Shown in pieces: positions 1 through 12,480 of a stretch of DNA of 64,000 nucleotides. Both the position numbers and the translations under genes were made by a program. The notes under the pieces are model-generated. The model searched no databases, had not been told where the DNA came from, and saw nothing but the letters and a program-made list of their open reading frames with translations. The stretch lies in contig NC_069371.1 of NCBI RefSeq assembly GCF_021730395.1, positions 72,012,001 to 72,076,000 of the forward strand. The letters run 5' to 3'. The first letter of the stretch is position 1. The number at the start of each line of letters is the position of its first letter. This DNA comes from Mercenaria mercenaria. Lineage: Eukaryota; Mollusca; Bivalvia; Venerida; Veneridae.

Positions 1-1492
1 AAGAAGGCGCTGGTTAGTAATACTATAACAGTTTTGTTTATTGTGGTTAAGACAATGTTGTTATGTTATTTTCTTTTCCCTTTGTACAAATACATGGTGC
101 ATTCGTGTTAATACTTGGAGATATATTTATTCTTGTAAAATATTTTATTGAAGGAATAAACATGAATTAATTTTTATTCGATTTGAACAGTTCATTCATT
201 TAGTACTTCTTAACACAAACATATCTGCAAATATTCTCTTAAACTCGTTAAATATTTACATACGCCACGTGCCCGCTATTCAACTTGAAGGGTAAACAAC
301 TTCCGGCGAATCAACATAGAAAGCGTGCACGTAAATAAATAGTCCATTGAAAACTTTGGCAAATACAACTGTTATGCAGACATAGGTGGGCGCTTTTATT
401 TCAAGACCTTGTAATATGGAAATTCGATTTTCATTTGTGGTGCCAGTGATAATTAGCGCGTGTATTCAAGGAGAAGAAAAAAAGTAAATAAAACTGAAAA
501 ATGTAATTAGTTCCTCGAGTTTTTGGTCAATAATGATTATTTCCTTACATCTTTAATAGATTAGAATTTAAAACAACTGATCAATTAAAACCCGTCTCAA
601 TCTTGTTCTCAGGTCAACTGATCTGTCCCGTCATTTGAGGAAGAGATATATTCACCGTTTGCCCTTTCGTTTTTAATAGGATGCCCCGAATGGTTCGCGA
701 TGTATTTCGCCACCAGTCCACATACTATTTCAGTTGATGCTTGTGACTTTGAATTCGGCGAACTAAACTGACAAACCTTAAAAATGCCTTCATAATTTTA
801 ATAAATGAATCCGCATCAATGACACGTCTTGCTTCTTCAAATATTACAGAATATGGGGTCTTGAACATTTGCCCAAAAGCTCATCATCTGTAGGTCCTAC
901 GCAGACGACAATAAGACACGGGATTTCTGAGGATTAGTCGTCTTGACGTGAAAATCATGCGATAATTGCACTACTGTACAGGGTCCACAGAAGATTTAAT
1001 TTGGACGACTTGTCGTCTGCGAACCTCTTGACCTACCGTCTGCATGTGTAATGGCTCGTTTTTAATAAAACAATGTTTACAAACGAGAAATTGTCAGCGC
1101 CCAAAATTTTCGCACATTTTTCAGTTAAATAAGGTCCGGCAAAAAATAATTGCTTTTGATTTTATTTGTCAAGAAATATGTAGCCGGCTATTATTTTCTG
1201 CCCAATGGTGAAGACATTTTTTTATGATGGTCAAGTTTGTAAAAGCTTTGAAATTGATACCCTTGAAAGGAATAAGCGATACAAATTCATTAATTCAGCG
1301 TGCAGTTTAAATTAAGGCAGATTAGTGTACATGTTTATAGATGTACATGTTTCAACAAGAAATACTAGCTAACACTAATCATGACATCTATTTTCGCGAA
1401 TGTTTTATCTGTTGTTGTAAGAGGCTTTTTTGCATGTCATTCATTTATCGTTTTCACGTAAAACAGGAATTTTTTAATATAATACAATAATT
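1..1492. other. Intergenic, no gene seen
   Basis: AT-rich sequence without a convincing exon on either strand. No coding similarity or clear repeat boundary was recognised here. Confidence 0.5.
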
Positions 1493-1726
1493 GAGCCGTG
1501 CCATAAGAAAACCAACATAGTGGGGTTGCGACCAGCATGGATCCAGACCAGCCTGCGCATCCACGCAGTAATGTCAGGATTCATGCTGTTCGTTTTGAAA
1601 GTCTAATGAAATTAGAGAAACCTTAGCGAACAGCATGAATGCTGACCAGACTGCGCGGATGCGCAGGCTGGTCTGGATCCATGCTGGTCGCAAACCCACT
1701 ATGTTGGTTTTCTCATGGTACGGCTC
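1493..1726. mobile_element. Foldback MITE, family GAGCCGTGCC
   Basis: The element begins GAGCCGTGCC and ends with its inverse GGTACGGCTC. The two arms pair over most of their length, so the whole is a near-hairpin with a short centre. AATT lies on both flanks, which fits a target duplication. A second full copy is at 41463-41677 and fragments are at 34404-34467 and 60848-60957. It has no coding capacity; the open frame across it is just the arm read through. Confidence 0.8.
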
Positions 1727-3858
1727 AATTCAATTATAAGGTTGTACACGATCAATACGACTGCAACTGTCATCTAGTAGACACTTTATCAAAAACACGA
1801 AATTCTTTTGCGAGTGACATGCAGTGCAGTGCAACAAATACAAGCTCGAAATTTAACAACACTTTCACATTTTTATACAATAGATTAATAACAGTATATG
1901 TACAACAACTAAAGTTGACAATTTCATCTCAGTTTTGTCTTGTCATTAAGAAGAAAATCTGACCAGCACATGCCGAGTGTCCGAGTTCCAGTTCAGCTCG
2001 ATTTCTTTCTTATCTTTTGACAATATTTAAAACTCCACTTAAAAGGTTATACATGTATAGTAATAATTCGGTCAAAAATGTGCTTCAGTAGTTATCGAAA
2101 AACAGCTCCTATTTTTTTTTCCATTTGTAAAATACGTAAATCGGGAGCCAAATGGGCATTATTTCAACCATGAAATGTATTTTACATAAATAAGACACTT
2201 CCCATGCTTATATTCGCACGTTATTTGAAAACGAAAGTAGGGTGTTAATTCTACGTATCGTTTTCCGAAATGCGGCAATATGCGGGTACCTGACTTCAGT
2301 TGACTTACATTTCACTGTATACTATTCAACACCCCTTCTAGAAGCAAATGCATAGATAATTTCTGAAAAAATCTTCGACGGTGTGAAAATCTAGAAACTG
2401 TATCAAAATTGATCTGAATGCAGATGTAGATCTAGCTGAATTTTATATGAAACCAAGAACAATTTCTTTTATTGGTATATAGCCTAAAATGCGATATCTG
2501 ATGACATAATAATAATTACATGCGGTATTTATGTAAATACATTCAACTATATATATTATAACGAGTTAAGTTGTGTTGTGCCCTAATACGTGTACCCTCG
2601 TCGTGATAATGTCGTCGTTGGTATGGACTAGCTTGGGAAGCCGTTGATAATATTTGTGCATTGTCAGAAGCAATCATACCTAATACTTATGCATAAAGAT
2701 CCCACTTAATTTGCGCTAATTAGTGTTAACTGGCATTCATCGAGTTTCTGATATTGTCAATTTGCAGGTAGAAAAAAAAAGTTAGAAATTTTCAGACTGG
2801 ATTCCCAGGCTAGTATGGACGCTTTGTTACGACGCTCGTGTTTGTTTATTTCGGCATTCGCGTTGACCTTTACACGTAACCTCTGTTAAACCTGTACACC
2901 CATAGTATCAAATTTTCCTAAAACATTTTTCCGTACAGTGGGGCATTCAACCGACGGCAATTAAAAAATTCTAAGATTTAAAGAAAAAAGCGCTATGAAT
3001 GTCTTCAAATTTGATTTAAATGAGAAAATGACAAAATCATGAGCGCTTGTTTGCATATATGATGTGTAACAATAAATTATGCGCACACAAAAACCGTTAT
3101 TCCTTAGTAGCATGAATTGTTGTCGGGGCTAAAAGTTTAGAGGGAAATATGCAATAAAATGTGAATTGTAGATCAGTTTGGTCTTCTTCACGTGTGCTTC
3201 ATATAAAATTTATAACTTAAATGTGCAATAAAATAGATCATTAAGAACTTAACAATTATGGCACGTGTGAAATTATTTTGACACGCGCAAGAACAAAATA
3301 AACGCAACAATTTAAGTTATAGCATTTTTATTACTGCGCCGTTAAGAGTATTTGTGTTCATTTGAAAACCTTTAATGGTTGTTAAATTTCCGTTTTATAT
3401 TCAACAAGGGTTTTTGAATGATGCTTCACTGGTCTTAACAATCGGTAAGATGTCACGCAGTTCATACATAATTTATGTAGTGTCAAAGTATTTTACAGTT
3501 TAACAATCACTATTTATTCGACTTTGTCATGTTAAAAAGTAAATGTTCGCAGTTTTGGTGCGGATTTTTTCCTATAAAGTCTCTTTAATCCAAAAATGAG
3601 TTTCTTGAAAAAATATAGCGATCACTTAATGTAGAAAAAAAAGTTAACTGACTGGGATGGGAATGAACCATGTGAGAATGATAGCAGGTTGTGTTAAATG
3701 GACCATTTAAAATGTCCTTTACAAATCTTTTTACCATTTACACAGCTATGTAATTTTGCATTATTTTGAATTAAAGTTTAAAAAAAAAACACATTAATAC
3801 TTCAAATATTTTTCACGGCTAAAAATATTAAGTGAATCATTTTTAATTTAAACTAAAA
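1727..3858. other. Intergenic, no gene seen
   Basis: AT-rich sequence with many stops in all frames. I see no exon, RNA gene or repeat with clear ends. Confidence 0.5.
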
Positions 3859-3978
3859 GGGTTATTTAATATTGTATTGTACAATACGAGATATAGCGGC
3901 TCGTCCAATATGCTTTTTCTCAGCTGGGTATTCGTCCAAATATATCTCCGTATTGTACAGAACAATTTTAAATAACCT
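3859..3978. mobile_element. Foldback MITE, family AGGTTATTTAA
   Basis: The left arm AGGGTTATTTAATATTG and the right arm ending TTTAAATAACCT are inverted copies. The centre holds the CAGCTGGGTA and GTCCAAATATATCTC blocks found in the fuller copy at 14177-14339. This copy is more diverged and shorter. Confidence 0.7.
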
Positions 3979-4919
3979 AATGTTCATCGCCCGAAAATTT
4001 CATCGTCGTTGGGTATGAATGACATTACACCTTATGATATATTTATCAGTGAATTATTAAAATGTTATATCGTGCAAAATGCATGTCGTAACTTCATGGA
4101 ACTGAGAAGAATGGCTACATTTTCAAAAGGACACCAGTTTTTTACTACACCATTCATGAGATTCACTTTGTGAACGTAAAAAGATTTCCGCTACGTAATA
4201 TTCCTTATCTTCCATGTGATCTGCCAAATCCGTAACAGGTGTCGTCTCGTAAATTCTTCAAGATATAAGTGATACAGTCTATTTCAAAAAGTTTAGGAGA
4301 TGACTTTAATCATGGAATAAATTTTAATTTCATAGTCATAAACGTAATTTTGGAATAGAAATCCTTGTAAATTGTTACCCTTAAAATCATTTTGAAAAAC
4401 ATAGTCTGTCTTTTTATTTTTTACAAAAATATACGTATGTCTGTTGTGTTTTGATAATGTATAATTGAACTTTCAATTGTAAATAGAAGAAACTAAAATC
4501 ACAACTGCATTTTGTCGAAATGTTACGGCAAAAATGACATCAAAGTACAAATAAAAAGAGTACATGTATATATTTAGAAAATACCCTATCACAAGTATAA
4601 TAATTTTGAAAATTCACCGAGATAATTCAAAAAATTAAAAAGTTAATATTTACACCCGTACAATTCTTGAGAGGGTCGAAACTATCTATGATGTTGTCAT
4701 ACACTGAAAGAGAAGTGAAAAACTTTGTTACAGAAAATATGGATCGGACAGCACTTTAGTTATGGGTTTGAAATGTATATATACATTAGCAAAAACAAAT
4801 CTGTACATGTTTCTTTTTCTTTTCTTCTTTATTAGTTTTAATCATAAGCGTAAATTTTACCCTGTAAGCTTCCACCTCCATATGGCCTACATTATGCAGA
4901 ATTTATGATGAATAAAGAT
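3979..4919. other. Intergenic, no gene seen
   Basis: AT-rich spacer without a supported gene or repeat. Confidence 0.45.
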
Positions 4920-5246
4920 GTATAGTGGACGCAACTTGACCCCGATGGTTGACCTTTGCATTATAATACATAATGAGGCACAACCTATTATTGAAAAGGA
5001 GTGTACGTAAAAACGAGCTGCACGAGAAAAAGGAAATATAAATTTGTGTTAATATAAATTAGTGTATTTGAAGGTTTTAACTGATCAAATGTAAGTATAT
5101 ATACTTTGATACTGCACTGTATACAAACTAATTCCATATAAATACACACGGCTAACCTAAGCACCCTTGATTTCTATAATGAAATAATCGATATGAATAA
5201 TCGGCCTAAGGTCAACCATCGCGGTCAAGTTGCGTCCACTATATAT
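4920..5246. mobile_element. TIR element of about 325 bp (MITE)
   Basis: The left end reads ATAGTGGACGCAACTTGACC followed by GATGGTTGACCTT. The right end is its reverse complement, finishing at GTCCACTATAT. The terminal inverted repeats are roughly 38 bp with few mismatches, and there is no coding capacity between them. It abuts the TATCGATA minisatellite on its right. Confidence 0.75.
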
Positions 5247-5248
5247 CT

Positions 5249-5781
5249 TATCGATGTAACCCTGCTATTCAACGATCCCGGTTATGTCTTAATGTCTTAT
5301 CGATATAACCCAGTCTTGTAATTCTGATGCTGTATCGATATAACCCGCTCATGTCATCATGTTATATCGATATAACAAATCCATATTATGGTGTTGTATC
5401 GATATAATCCGGTCATGTCATGATGTTTTATCGATACAATCCAGCCATTCGACGATGCTATATCGATGTAATCCGGTCAAATCGTGGTGTAGTATCGATA
5501 TAACCCAATCAGATCATGGTATTGTATCGATACAATTCGGTCTTGTCATGATGTTGTATCGATTTATGCCGGCTATATCACTATGCTGTATCGATATAAT
5601 GCAATCATGTAGTGGTGTTGTATCGATATAACCCGGTCGTGCCATGACGTTATATCAATTTATTCCGGCCATATCATGGTGCTGTATCTATATAATGCAG
5701 TTATGCCATGGTGTTGCATCCATATAATGTTGTATCGGTATAAACGGCAAGACACATCGTGATGGTGTATCGATATAACCT
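5249..5781. repeat. TATCGATA minisatellite, about 32-bp unit
   Basis: About 17 imperfect units of 31-34 bp, each built around TATCGATATAACC followed by a CCGGTCATGTCATG-type spacer. Later units lose the central CG. A short cognate array lies at 13000-13145, in the matching position downstream of the paralogous gene. The open frame through the array is a by-product of the period. Confidence 0.85.
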
Positions 5782-5820
5782 AAAAATCATTCACTGATAT
5801 GTAACATCGATAGTGAACTA

Positions 5821-6022
5821 ACCTTTAGTCTGCTGGCGGCAAGTGATTTTGCCTTTGCGACCAGTGCAGACCGAGATCAGCCTGCACGTCTGATTTTGGT
5901 CTGCACTGATCGCTATTCAGTCAGTAAATTTTTGTGAACATCCCTGCGGATAACAAAAGTAAAGGTACTGTTTAAACGGAATGATAGACCAGTCCATTTT
6001 AGAAATTTAGCAGGCTAAAGGT
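5821..6022. mobile_element. MITE, family CCTTTAGCCTGCTGG
   Basis: The element starts ACCTTTAGTCTGCTGGCGG and ends TTTAGCAGGCTAAAGGT, giving short terminal inverted repeats. The interior has a GCGACCAGTGCAGACC block and its partial inverse. Other copies are at 6304-6495, 35152-35389 and 39184-39484, with fragments at 20480-20640, 36027-36111 and 41041-41090. It lies just past the 3' end of MRH copy 2. Confidence 0.75.
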
Positions 6023-6186
6023 GAAACTAATGTATTCATGGATAAATTGATCCTAAACGACATAAATATATCGTTTGAACAGGCAGTGGCACTATGAAAA
6101 GAATTTAATTATAGGCAACGTATGTACAAGTGGTTAAAACAACAATCATTTTTATTTGAGAGGATTTTACTATAAAGAAAGTTTTA

Positions 6187-9100
6187 TCATATTTTCGAGT
6201 AGTTTCCTCGCTTGTAGATGCAGGTACAACCTTCCTGAAAAAGGAAAAAGTGAGTAATGCAAACAAGTTAACAGAGCATTTAAAAACGAAAATACAATTT
6301 TTAACCTTTAGCCTGCTGGCGGCAAGTGATTCTGCCTTTGCGACCAGTACAAGCGCATCTATGCAGGCTTATCATGGTCTGCACTGTTCGCTATGCAGTC
6401 AGTGAATTTTCTGTGAACACCCCTTCGAATGATAAATGGCACTGCCCAAACTGAATGCTCGGGTCCATTTTGGAAAGTTTGCAGGCTAAGGGGTAATTAA
6501 ATACAGTTCAAATATGGTACGCAGGAAAAATTATCTAGACATCGCTCGTGTATTAAAGAAATTTAAAAAATGTTCTAATTAAGTGATGTTCATTCTTGTA
6601 GCACTGGTCCATGGTTGTTCATTTTTATCCGTTCTACAAGGTCTTGTAACAATGTATAAACTTAGGTAAAAAGATTCTTCAACCATTTTTGCCGGTTTTA
6701 TATACCTTTTAAAATGTTTGGTAAATTTTGCTTCATACACAAACTGAGATATAACCAGTCTTGGTTTAAGCAACTGAATTCTTTGAGGTATGAATGCATA
6801 AGCTGTCGTAAAGATATTAGCAAAAATCGATTTAAGTTTTGTTTTTTAATATCGGCGCCGTAAATTATTTTGCACTCCTGTGAGAATGTGTCACCTATGG
6901 TTAATTCATTTACCTTTATCAGTGAAGGAAGAGCAAACCAGAAACTTGTATTGGGAATTAATTCTTTTCCAGATTCCTTGTAAAGGCTGAACACCACTAA
7001 ATCCAGCTGTTCTTTATTTCATATAAAATCCACTCACTTCATAACGGTGTTTCGACATTTTCTAGCATATCAGATTTTCAGAGACTTATATTCCCATAAA
7101 GAACTAGATCGCTACTTCAGAAAAACAAAAAGAAAAGGGGGTGTTAACTTTTATATAAGAAAACTACAGTTCGTTAAATACAACCCGCTGAATTTACTAC
7201 TTTTCGCTTCTTTCAATTTCTCTTTTCGTGACATTAAATTCTTACGCCGCCATTTTTATCTAGCATGCGATAGGAACATGCCGATTTCATTAGAATGCAA
7301 AGTGATACATACTGAAACGCGGTAGGGTAAAAGTAAGCACGTTGCTGCCGAGAAAATGCACTAGGAAAGGAAAAAAGATTAGTACTATTTATATTTGGAC
7401 TACTTGTGACTAGACCTGCGGAGGCTTACATTCTATTTGGTAGTGATCAGCCTAAAGGAATTTCTTGGTGATAACGCCTACTATGAGATAAGCGCCAAGA
7501 ATTGAAAATGCTCTAGAATAAAAAAGAAATATACGTATAAAGAATTGAAAATGCTACGAAACATATTTACAGCATAAGATAAAGTGTCCACCAAGAATTT
7601 AAAATGGTCTAATTTAAAAACAATTTTGACGCATAACAAAACTTACAAGATAAGCACAGGTCAAATCATCATTAATCTTATTATTGAGATAAGATGTCGC
7701 ACCGTTCTCTGAGGGATTACCTCCCCTGGCGATGTAAGGTAAGAAATTTGATTAGTTTGCCCTGTAAAAACGTTTGTATTCTCTCTCTAAATGTCTTCGT
7801 TTTTTTTAAAAACCAAATATATATACAAGCTACAAATCATATCCTAAACATATTCCATGGTTATAGGAAATGGGTTTCCTGATTATTGCCAGAAAGCGTT
7901 TCTGTAACGTGATGGCGTGCGTAAAGTAGATTTATCAAGGATAGAAAATTATTATATTTTTATGTTTTAAGGCTATACATGAAATGAGGATTACTCTTAC
8001 AGAATGTAAAATAACTTTCTGCCCAACTCGTAAAATGAAATAAGTTCATGGTTAGAGTTATCTTTTTCAAAATTATATGTAAAAATGTTTGAATGGAAGT
8101 ATTACTTAAATGCTAGCTAATGTATCACTTCAAATTGTAATAAAACTCAACCAATAAATTGAACAAAACATTATGATATTTTTAAAGAAACTGACGTGCA
8201 ACGCCGCTAAAGTTCACATTACCGCGAAAAGTGATGATAATAAAAAAGTAAGATATTTTGAAAAGGTCTTATTAATAAAGACATAATATACCCCAAACAG
8301 TGATTTGTCGTTGAATTTAAACCATTGTTTAGAGCCCAGATGCGAAGGAATTATATCACGAGGGCGCAGCCCGAGTGTTAAAATAATACGCATTTAAACG
8401 ATCGAAAAAGAATAATTTTATTTCAAGAACAAACCACTGTTTGATACATATTATTTCGATTCAAACACGTTATCACAGATTATAATGTACACCCTTTGAC
8501 GATATCCACCAATTTTTGCCTGTTTTGTGTGTCTTTTTCAGCTCGCCGCTATGACATTGTTACGTGATAATTATGAACTGTGGCATAATAAATTTCCAGT
8601 CTTCTGTTTTATGGGGAAAATAATCGGGTCGTGTTAGAAATAACTTATGCTTGTTGTATAATATTAGCATTTTATCAACATTGCCGAAAACCCTCGTTAG
8701 AGATGGATGAAACATAGATTAAAATAAGTTTAATAAAATAGCGCTAATGTCCTGCAAACAGCTATACCTACACAATAAGAAGTACAGAGCCACCGCTCAA
8801 ACCTGATCCGACTGCGCTCCGAAAACAACATTCTGGAGAAATAAGTAGAAGTCTCTGAAATAGAAACATGTATTCACCCTAGAAAATTGCTATTGATTGT
8901 TTTCAGCTGTGTGAAACTAAGGTGACATATTCTGTTTCAGATAACTTGTTATTATTAGTGAACAGATTATCTGGGTTTTTTTTCCAATCGCAATTATCTT
9001 AACACCATAAATTAAACATAAGAGTGCAAAAAAAAAATGCCAATAGTTAAAGCAAGGTTATTCCTATTTCGATTGTCTAATAACTGGTAACAATAATCTT

Positions 9101-11516
9101 ACTTTGATAAGATCTATGTAGGCAGATATTTGACAATGAACGTATCCGCGTTTTAGATAACTAACGACATAATTCTTTCTCTAGTTAAAATGTAGGGCTG
9201 TTATTTGTCTTATGATACCTGTCTCATTGAAAATCATTTTCACATTTACTAGATAACCAGATAATTTTCTTGAAATATGCCACCATATGAAACATAAAAC
9301 AGTTTAAATTCAATTGTTACGATACTATATGTTGTGAGCAGCGAATTACTATAGTCTAAATTAAATGCATTGAAGTCAGTTTGAACTTCTGTGATCCGTC
9401 AATATCTATAACGACATAGTTACCGTTCTTTCCAGTGTTTGTAGTGATTGAATAACGTTGACGTAGCCTAAGGGAAATAAGTTTCACAATAGCAAAACAC
9501 TGTGTAATAAGCAACACAAATGCGAAACTTTCATAACTTACTATTGTGGGCGGGGTATTTGGTATTTCTCCAAGAGCATCGAATGACGTGGTGGAATCCA
9601 GATCATTGCATAAAAGAATAACCTCAGTTTGTCTGCATAGTAACAGTTTTAGAGTGGGTAATTTTAATTTATATTTAATTTGAAATTTTACTGACAACGT
9701 TGATAAGAATTTTTTGCTCCTCACTCGGTTGCGAAAATACACAATATACATTTATTTTCTCTACGTTCTTAACACTTTACTACTTATAGTTGCATGTTTT
9801 TAAAGACCTCTTCATTTCGCCATTCTGCTCCAGCCATTATTCGAGGTTAGATTTTGATTATGAAAATAAAAAAGGACGCGCATACATTTTTATTTATATC
9901 AACCGAATTTCCACATCCTTCAGTCCCCCGTACGTTTGAAACCACACATGCATCCATTTTAATACCTATCAATATATCTAAGAGTCATGGTGTATAAACT
10001 AATATAAAAAAGCAGGAAAAATCATTGTTTACCTTGCAGCATCACCTGACGTATATTTTGCAATTACAACGTCATTGTCCAACTGCAGTCCTACATTGTT
10101 AGCATTTTCTGTGTAGAACGTCACTGAATCTTGCGTCCCTGCATCATAAAACTGTACCACACCTGATTGGCCTATAATCTGACATGCCTATCAAAAGAAC
10201 AAAACTAAACTACTGAACCTTAGAACATTCGAATCAATGATGAGATATCAGAAACTCGTCTTAAACATAAAACGCACTGAAATGTAGTTCTTACACGAGA
10301 TCGAAGAAGGGCACTCGGTTAGCTAAGTAGGTAAAAGCCATTACCTGTTCAAAAGTTGTACTTTGTACGCTTTATTTGAATTATCGGATAACGTAGGTAC
10401 CTGCACGCCACTCTTTATACTTCTTAACATAATTTCTAACTCAGCTATAGATACCTTCATCTTTGCATTTTGTTAAAACAATGATGGAGACTGCATTCAG
10501 ATCAACTGCATGCCAATATAATTTAACTTGAAAGGGTTATTGTTTGTTGTATCAAAATGTAAAATAGTCCGTAAAAACCGTGACGGCGTTGAACCAAAAA
10601 CAAACCGATGTAACACATTGCAGACTTGAAGCGGTCTTCTGCGCATGCCCGAAAGTGATTATCAATTGTAGCGCACGGCAAAAATATACATATTTTAGCA
10701 TGTCCGCATGCATTTAGTGTACAATATGCATGAAATACTGATTAAAGGTAAGGGTTAATATCACCATGGTTACAAAATAATTATATACATTTAAAATATT
10801 TTCGTTCAAATTTAGTTTATCCGGTATGTACCGGAGGCTGTAATTTATACCGGCGCTCCAAGTCTGCATTGAGTCACAGTCAAAACAAACTACAACATTT
10901 ATCCGTAATGGGATCAAACTCTCGGCCTCCAGAGTGGCAAAGAATAGTAAATATATAGTAATATAATAGTAAATTGTAAATATAAATACCGCAACCATGT
11001 TGCAAAATTCTGCAACGGCTCCGGGATACGTCTGCGAGAAAGGGTCACAGGGATTATATGAATAAAACAGGCGGTCTAAACCAGTTACGTCTTTATATCT
11101 AAAAAAAGAGAGACAAATGTGCAAAATGATATGATAAAACATGATTAATGTACCATTTTTATTCACTTCTTGAATATATATACTTTTTTTTAAAGTTCGT
11201 ATATTTCCTTCGAGCAACTCACGGTATGAAACTACTTTATAATAACCAAGGTGTTCATTTTCATCCAGAAAATAGCTACTTTTGATGATTCTAACGAAAT
11301 GTAAAAGAAACTAATTCAGAGGAAAATTGATTTATTTGTTAAATACAGTATTAATCTATTTACCAACCTTGGTCCATCTGTGGTTCCGAGCGCCTTTAAA
11401 TTGACGATTCCTTGAGAGCATTCACATGAGCATGATGACTTCCGTTTACATGACTCAGCGTTCACGATTCCGAATATAATATATGCATTTAAAAATCCGG
11501 CAAATAAATATTTCAT
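6187..11516 (-). CDS. MRH / CD-M6PR-like type I membrane protein, copy 2 (tail interrupted by a MITE)
   Basis: Exons on the minus strand: 11516-11368, 11098-10990, 10187-10033, 9632-9542, 8854-8772, 7512-6914 (interrupted) and 6234-6187. The start ATG gives a signal peptide (MKYLFAGFLNAYIIFG...). The lumenal part has ESCKRKSSCSCEC, YNPCDPF, an ACQ exon, KYTSGDAA and RQTEVILLC, as in MRH domains. GSGLSGGSVLLIV runs into the membrane helix. The tail (ESGKELIPNTSFW...LPSLIK, then EGCTCIYKR) resembles that of the cation-dependent mannose-6-phosphate receptor. The ancestral product would be about 253 aa. A 468-bp MITE at 6985-7452 splits exon 6, and the frame stops just after the helix (...ITKKFL), so the tail is lost unless splicing bypasses it. 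A possible AATAAA lies at 6151-6156. Assembly confidence is high because exon lengths and phases match copy 1. The MRH assignment is by motif reading. Confidence 0.75.
6304..6495. mobile_element. MITE, family CCTTTAGCCTGCTGG, in intron 6 of MRH copy 2
   Basis: Starts ACCTTTAGCCTGCTGGCGG and ends GCAGGCTAAGGGGT. Same family as 5821-6022, only about 280 bp away in the same orientation. No coding capacity. Confidence 0.75.
6985..7452. mobile_element. 468-bp MITE inserted in exon 6 of MRH copy 2
   Basis: The left end is GGCTGAACACCACTAAAT. The right end, read inversely, is GGCTGATCACTACCAAAT, an imperfect 18-bp terminal inverted repeat. TAAA is repeated on both sides (6981-6984 and 7453-7456) as a 4-bp target duplication. 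The exon parts 7512-7453 (60 bp) and 6984-6914 (71 bp) add to 131 bp. Subtracting the 4-bp duplicate gives 127 bp, exactly the exon 6 length of copies 1 and 3. The superfamily is not assigned; a 4-bp duplication that is not TTAA would fit Sola- or Ginger-like elements. Confidence 0.85.
8318..8565. repeat. Dispersed repeat shared with 29.9-31.0 kb
   Basis: The blocks ATCACGAGGGCGCAGC, GAACAAACCACTGTTTGATA and CCTGTTTTGTGTG recur in diverged form at 29935-30095 and 30965-31030, where about 870 bp of other sequence separates the two halves. The repeat class is unknown. This copy lies in intron 5 of MRH copy 2. Confidence 0.5.
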
Positions 11517-12214
11517 GGTCAATCTTGTATTTTAAATATATGTATATGTTGACATATCGTTCATAATTTCGTATGTTTGTACTACATATTAAATAGATAA
11601 CATTGTTAATTGTTACAGCTGATCAAACTGATATGAAACTGGGCTTACTATCTTCATTTGAACTGTATTAATTAGGTAACTATATACATGTGTACTATTT
11701 GGGAAATATCTATACATGACAAAACTATTGAAATCACAAAAACACAAATGCTGCAGTTCACACATGATGAGCTAGCTGGAGATAAGGTTTGAGGCTACAC
11801 TTCATGGTCACTTGAAAATGTGTAAATTAACACAAATAATTTAAAGGGGTTATTTTCAAATAAAAACAGAATCAGTATATAATATTCAGTCTAGCACAGT
11901 GTCCTGTGGATGTTTTAATAACGTAGTATAAACTAAACTAGATAGTGATTGAGGAGGCTCTTTACATGCTTCAAATACCACAGTCCCGTTGAGTTTATCA
12001 GTAGAGGATAGGAACGGAAAAAAACCTGTCTTGTACCAAAGTCCCACTGAGGGAAGTGAACTTGCTTTTCATTGTACGTGACTGCCCTAGGTTTAAGTTA
12101 AAACAGTCCGCAAACGACGTCTTCTCTTTTTTCATTTAATTGGCGATGTACAAACATCAGTAATAAAATTCTGGTCTGTTCTGTTCTGTTTTGTATTTGC
12201 AAAATGATCTGACT

Positions 12215-12480
12215 AGAAAAGGGCGCTTAGATCGATAGGAAGAACGCAGATGTACGGATTGCGTGGTCGTGATTTCAAACTCTGGGTGGGGCGTATCTTT
12301 TCCTTGACGATTTGATAAAAGAAACTGTCTGAAATCATGCCATACATTCTCCAACGCTGATTCATGTGGGCAAGTAGGCAATTATTCGCGTAGAACAGGT
12401 TTATGTTGATACAGAATCCAGAAACACTGGTTAGGTAAGCTGCCCGCCATTGAAAAACTGAAATGCAGTTGAAAACTAAC
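12215..12480 (+). mobile_element. Old tRNA-derived SINE copy
   Basis: Plus-strand and diverged. A tRNA-like head (CTTAGATCGATAGG and a decayed B box) is followed by GTCTGAAATCAT, a TTCATGTGGG block, AGAACAGGTTTATG and AACACTGGTTAGGT. This is the same order as the SINEs at 35729-36009 and 40624-40913, which are inverted relative to it. The two long open frames across this region come from the SINE body. Confidence 0.65.

Noticed and set aside
5359-5631. 90-codon open frame
   Set aside because: It is the TATCGATA minisatellite read through; the repeated peptide only mirrors the unit.
7047-7325. 92-codon frame inside the exon-6 insertion
   Set aside because: The host element is a 468-bp MITE with no room for a transposase, and the frame shows no transposase motif.
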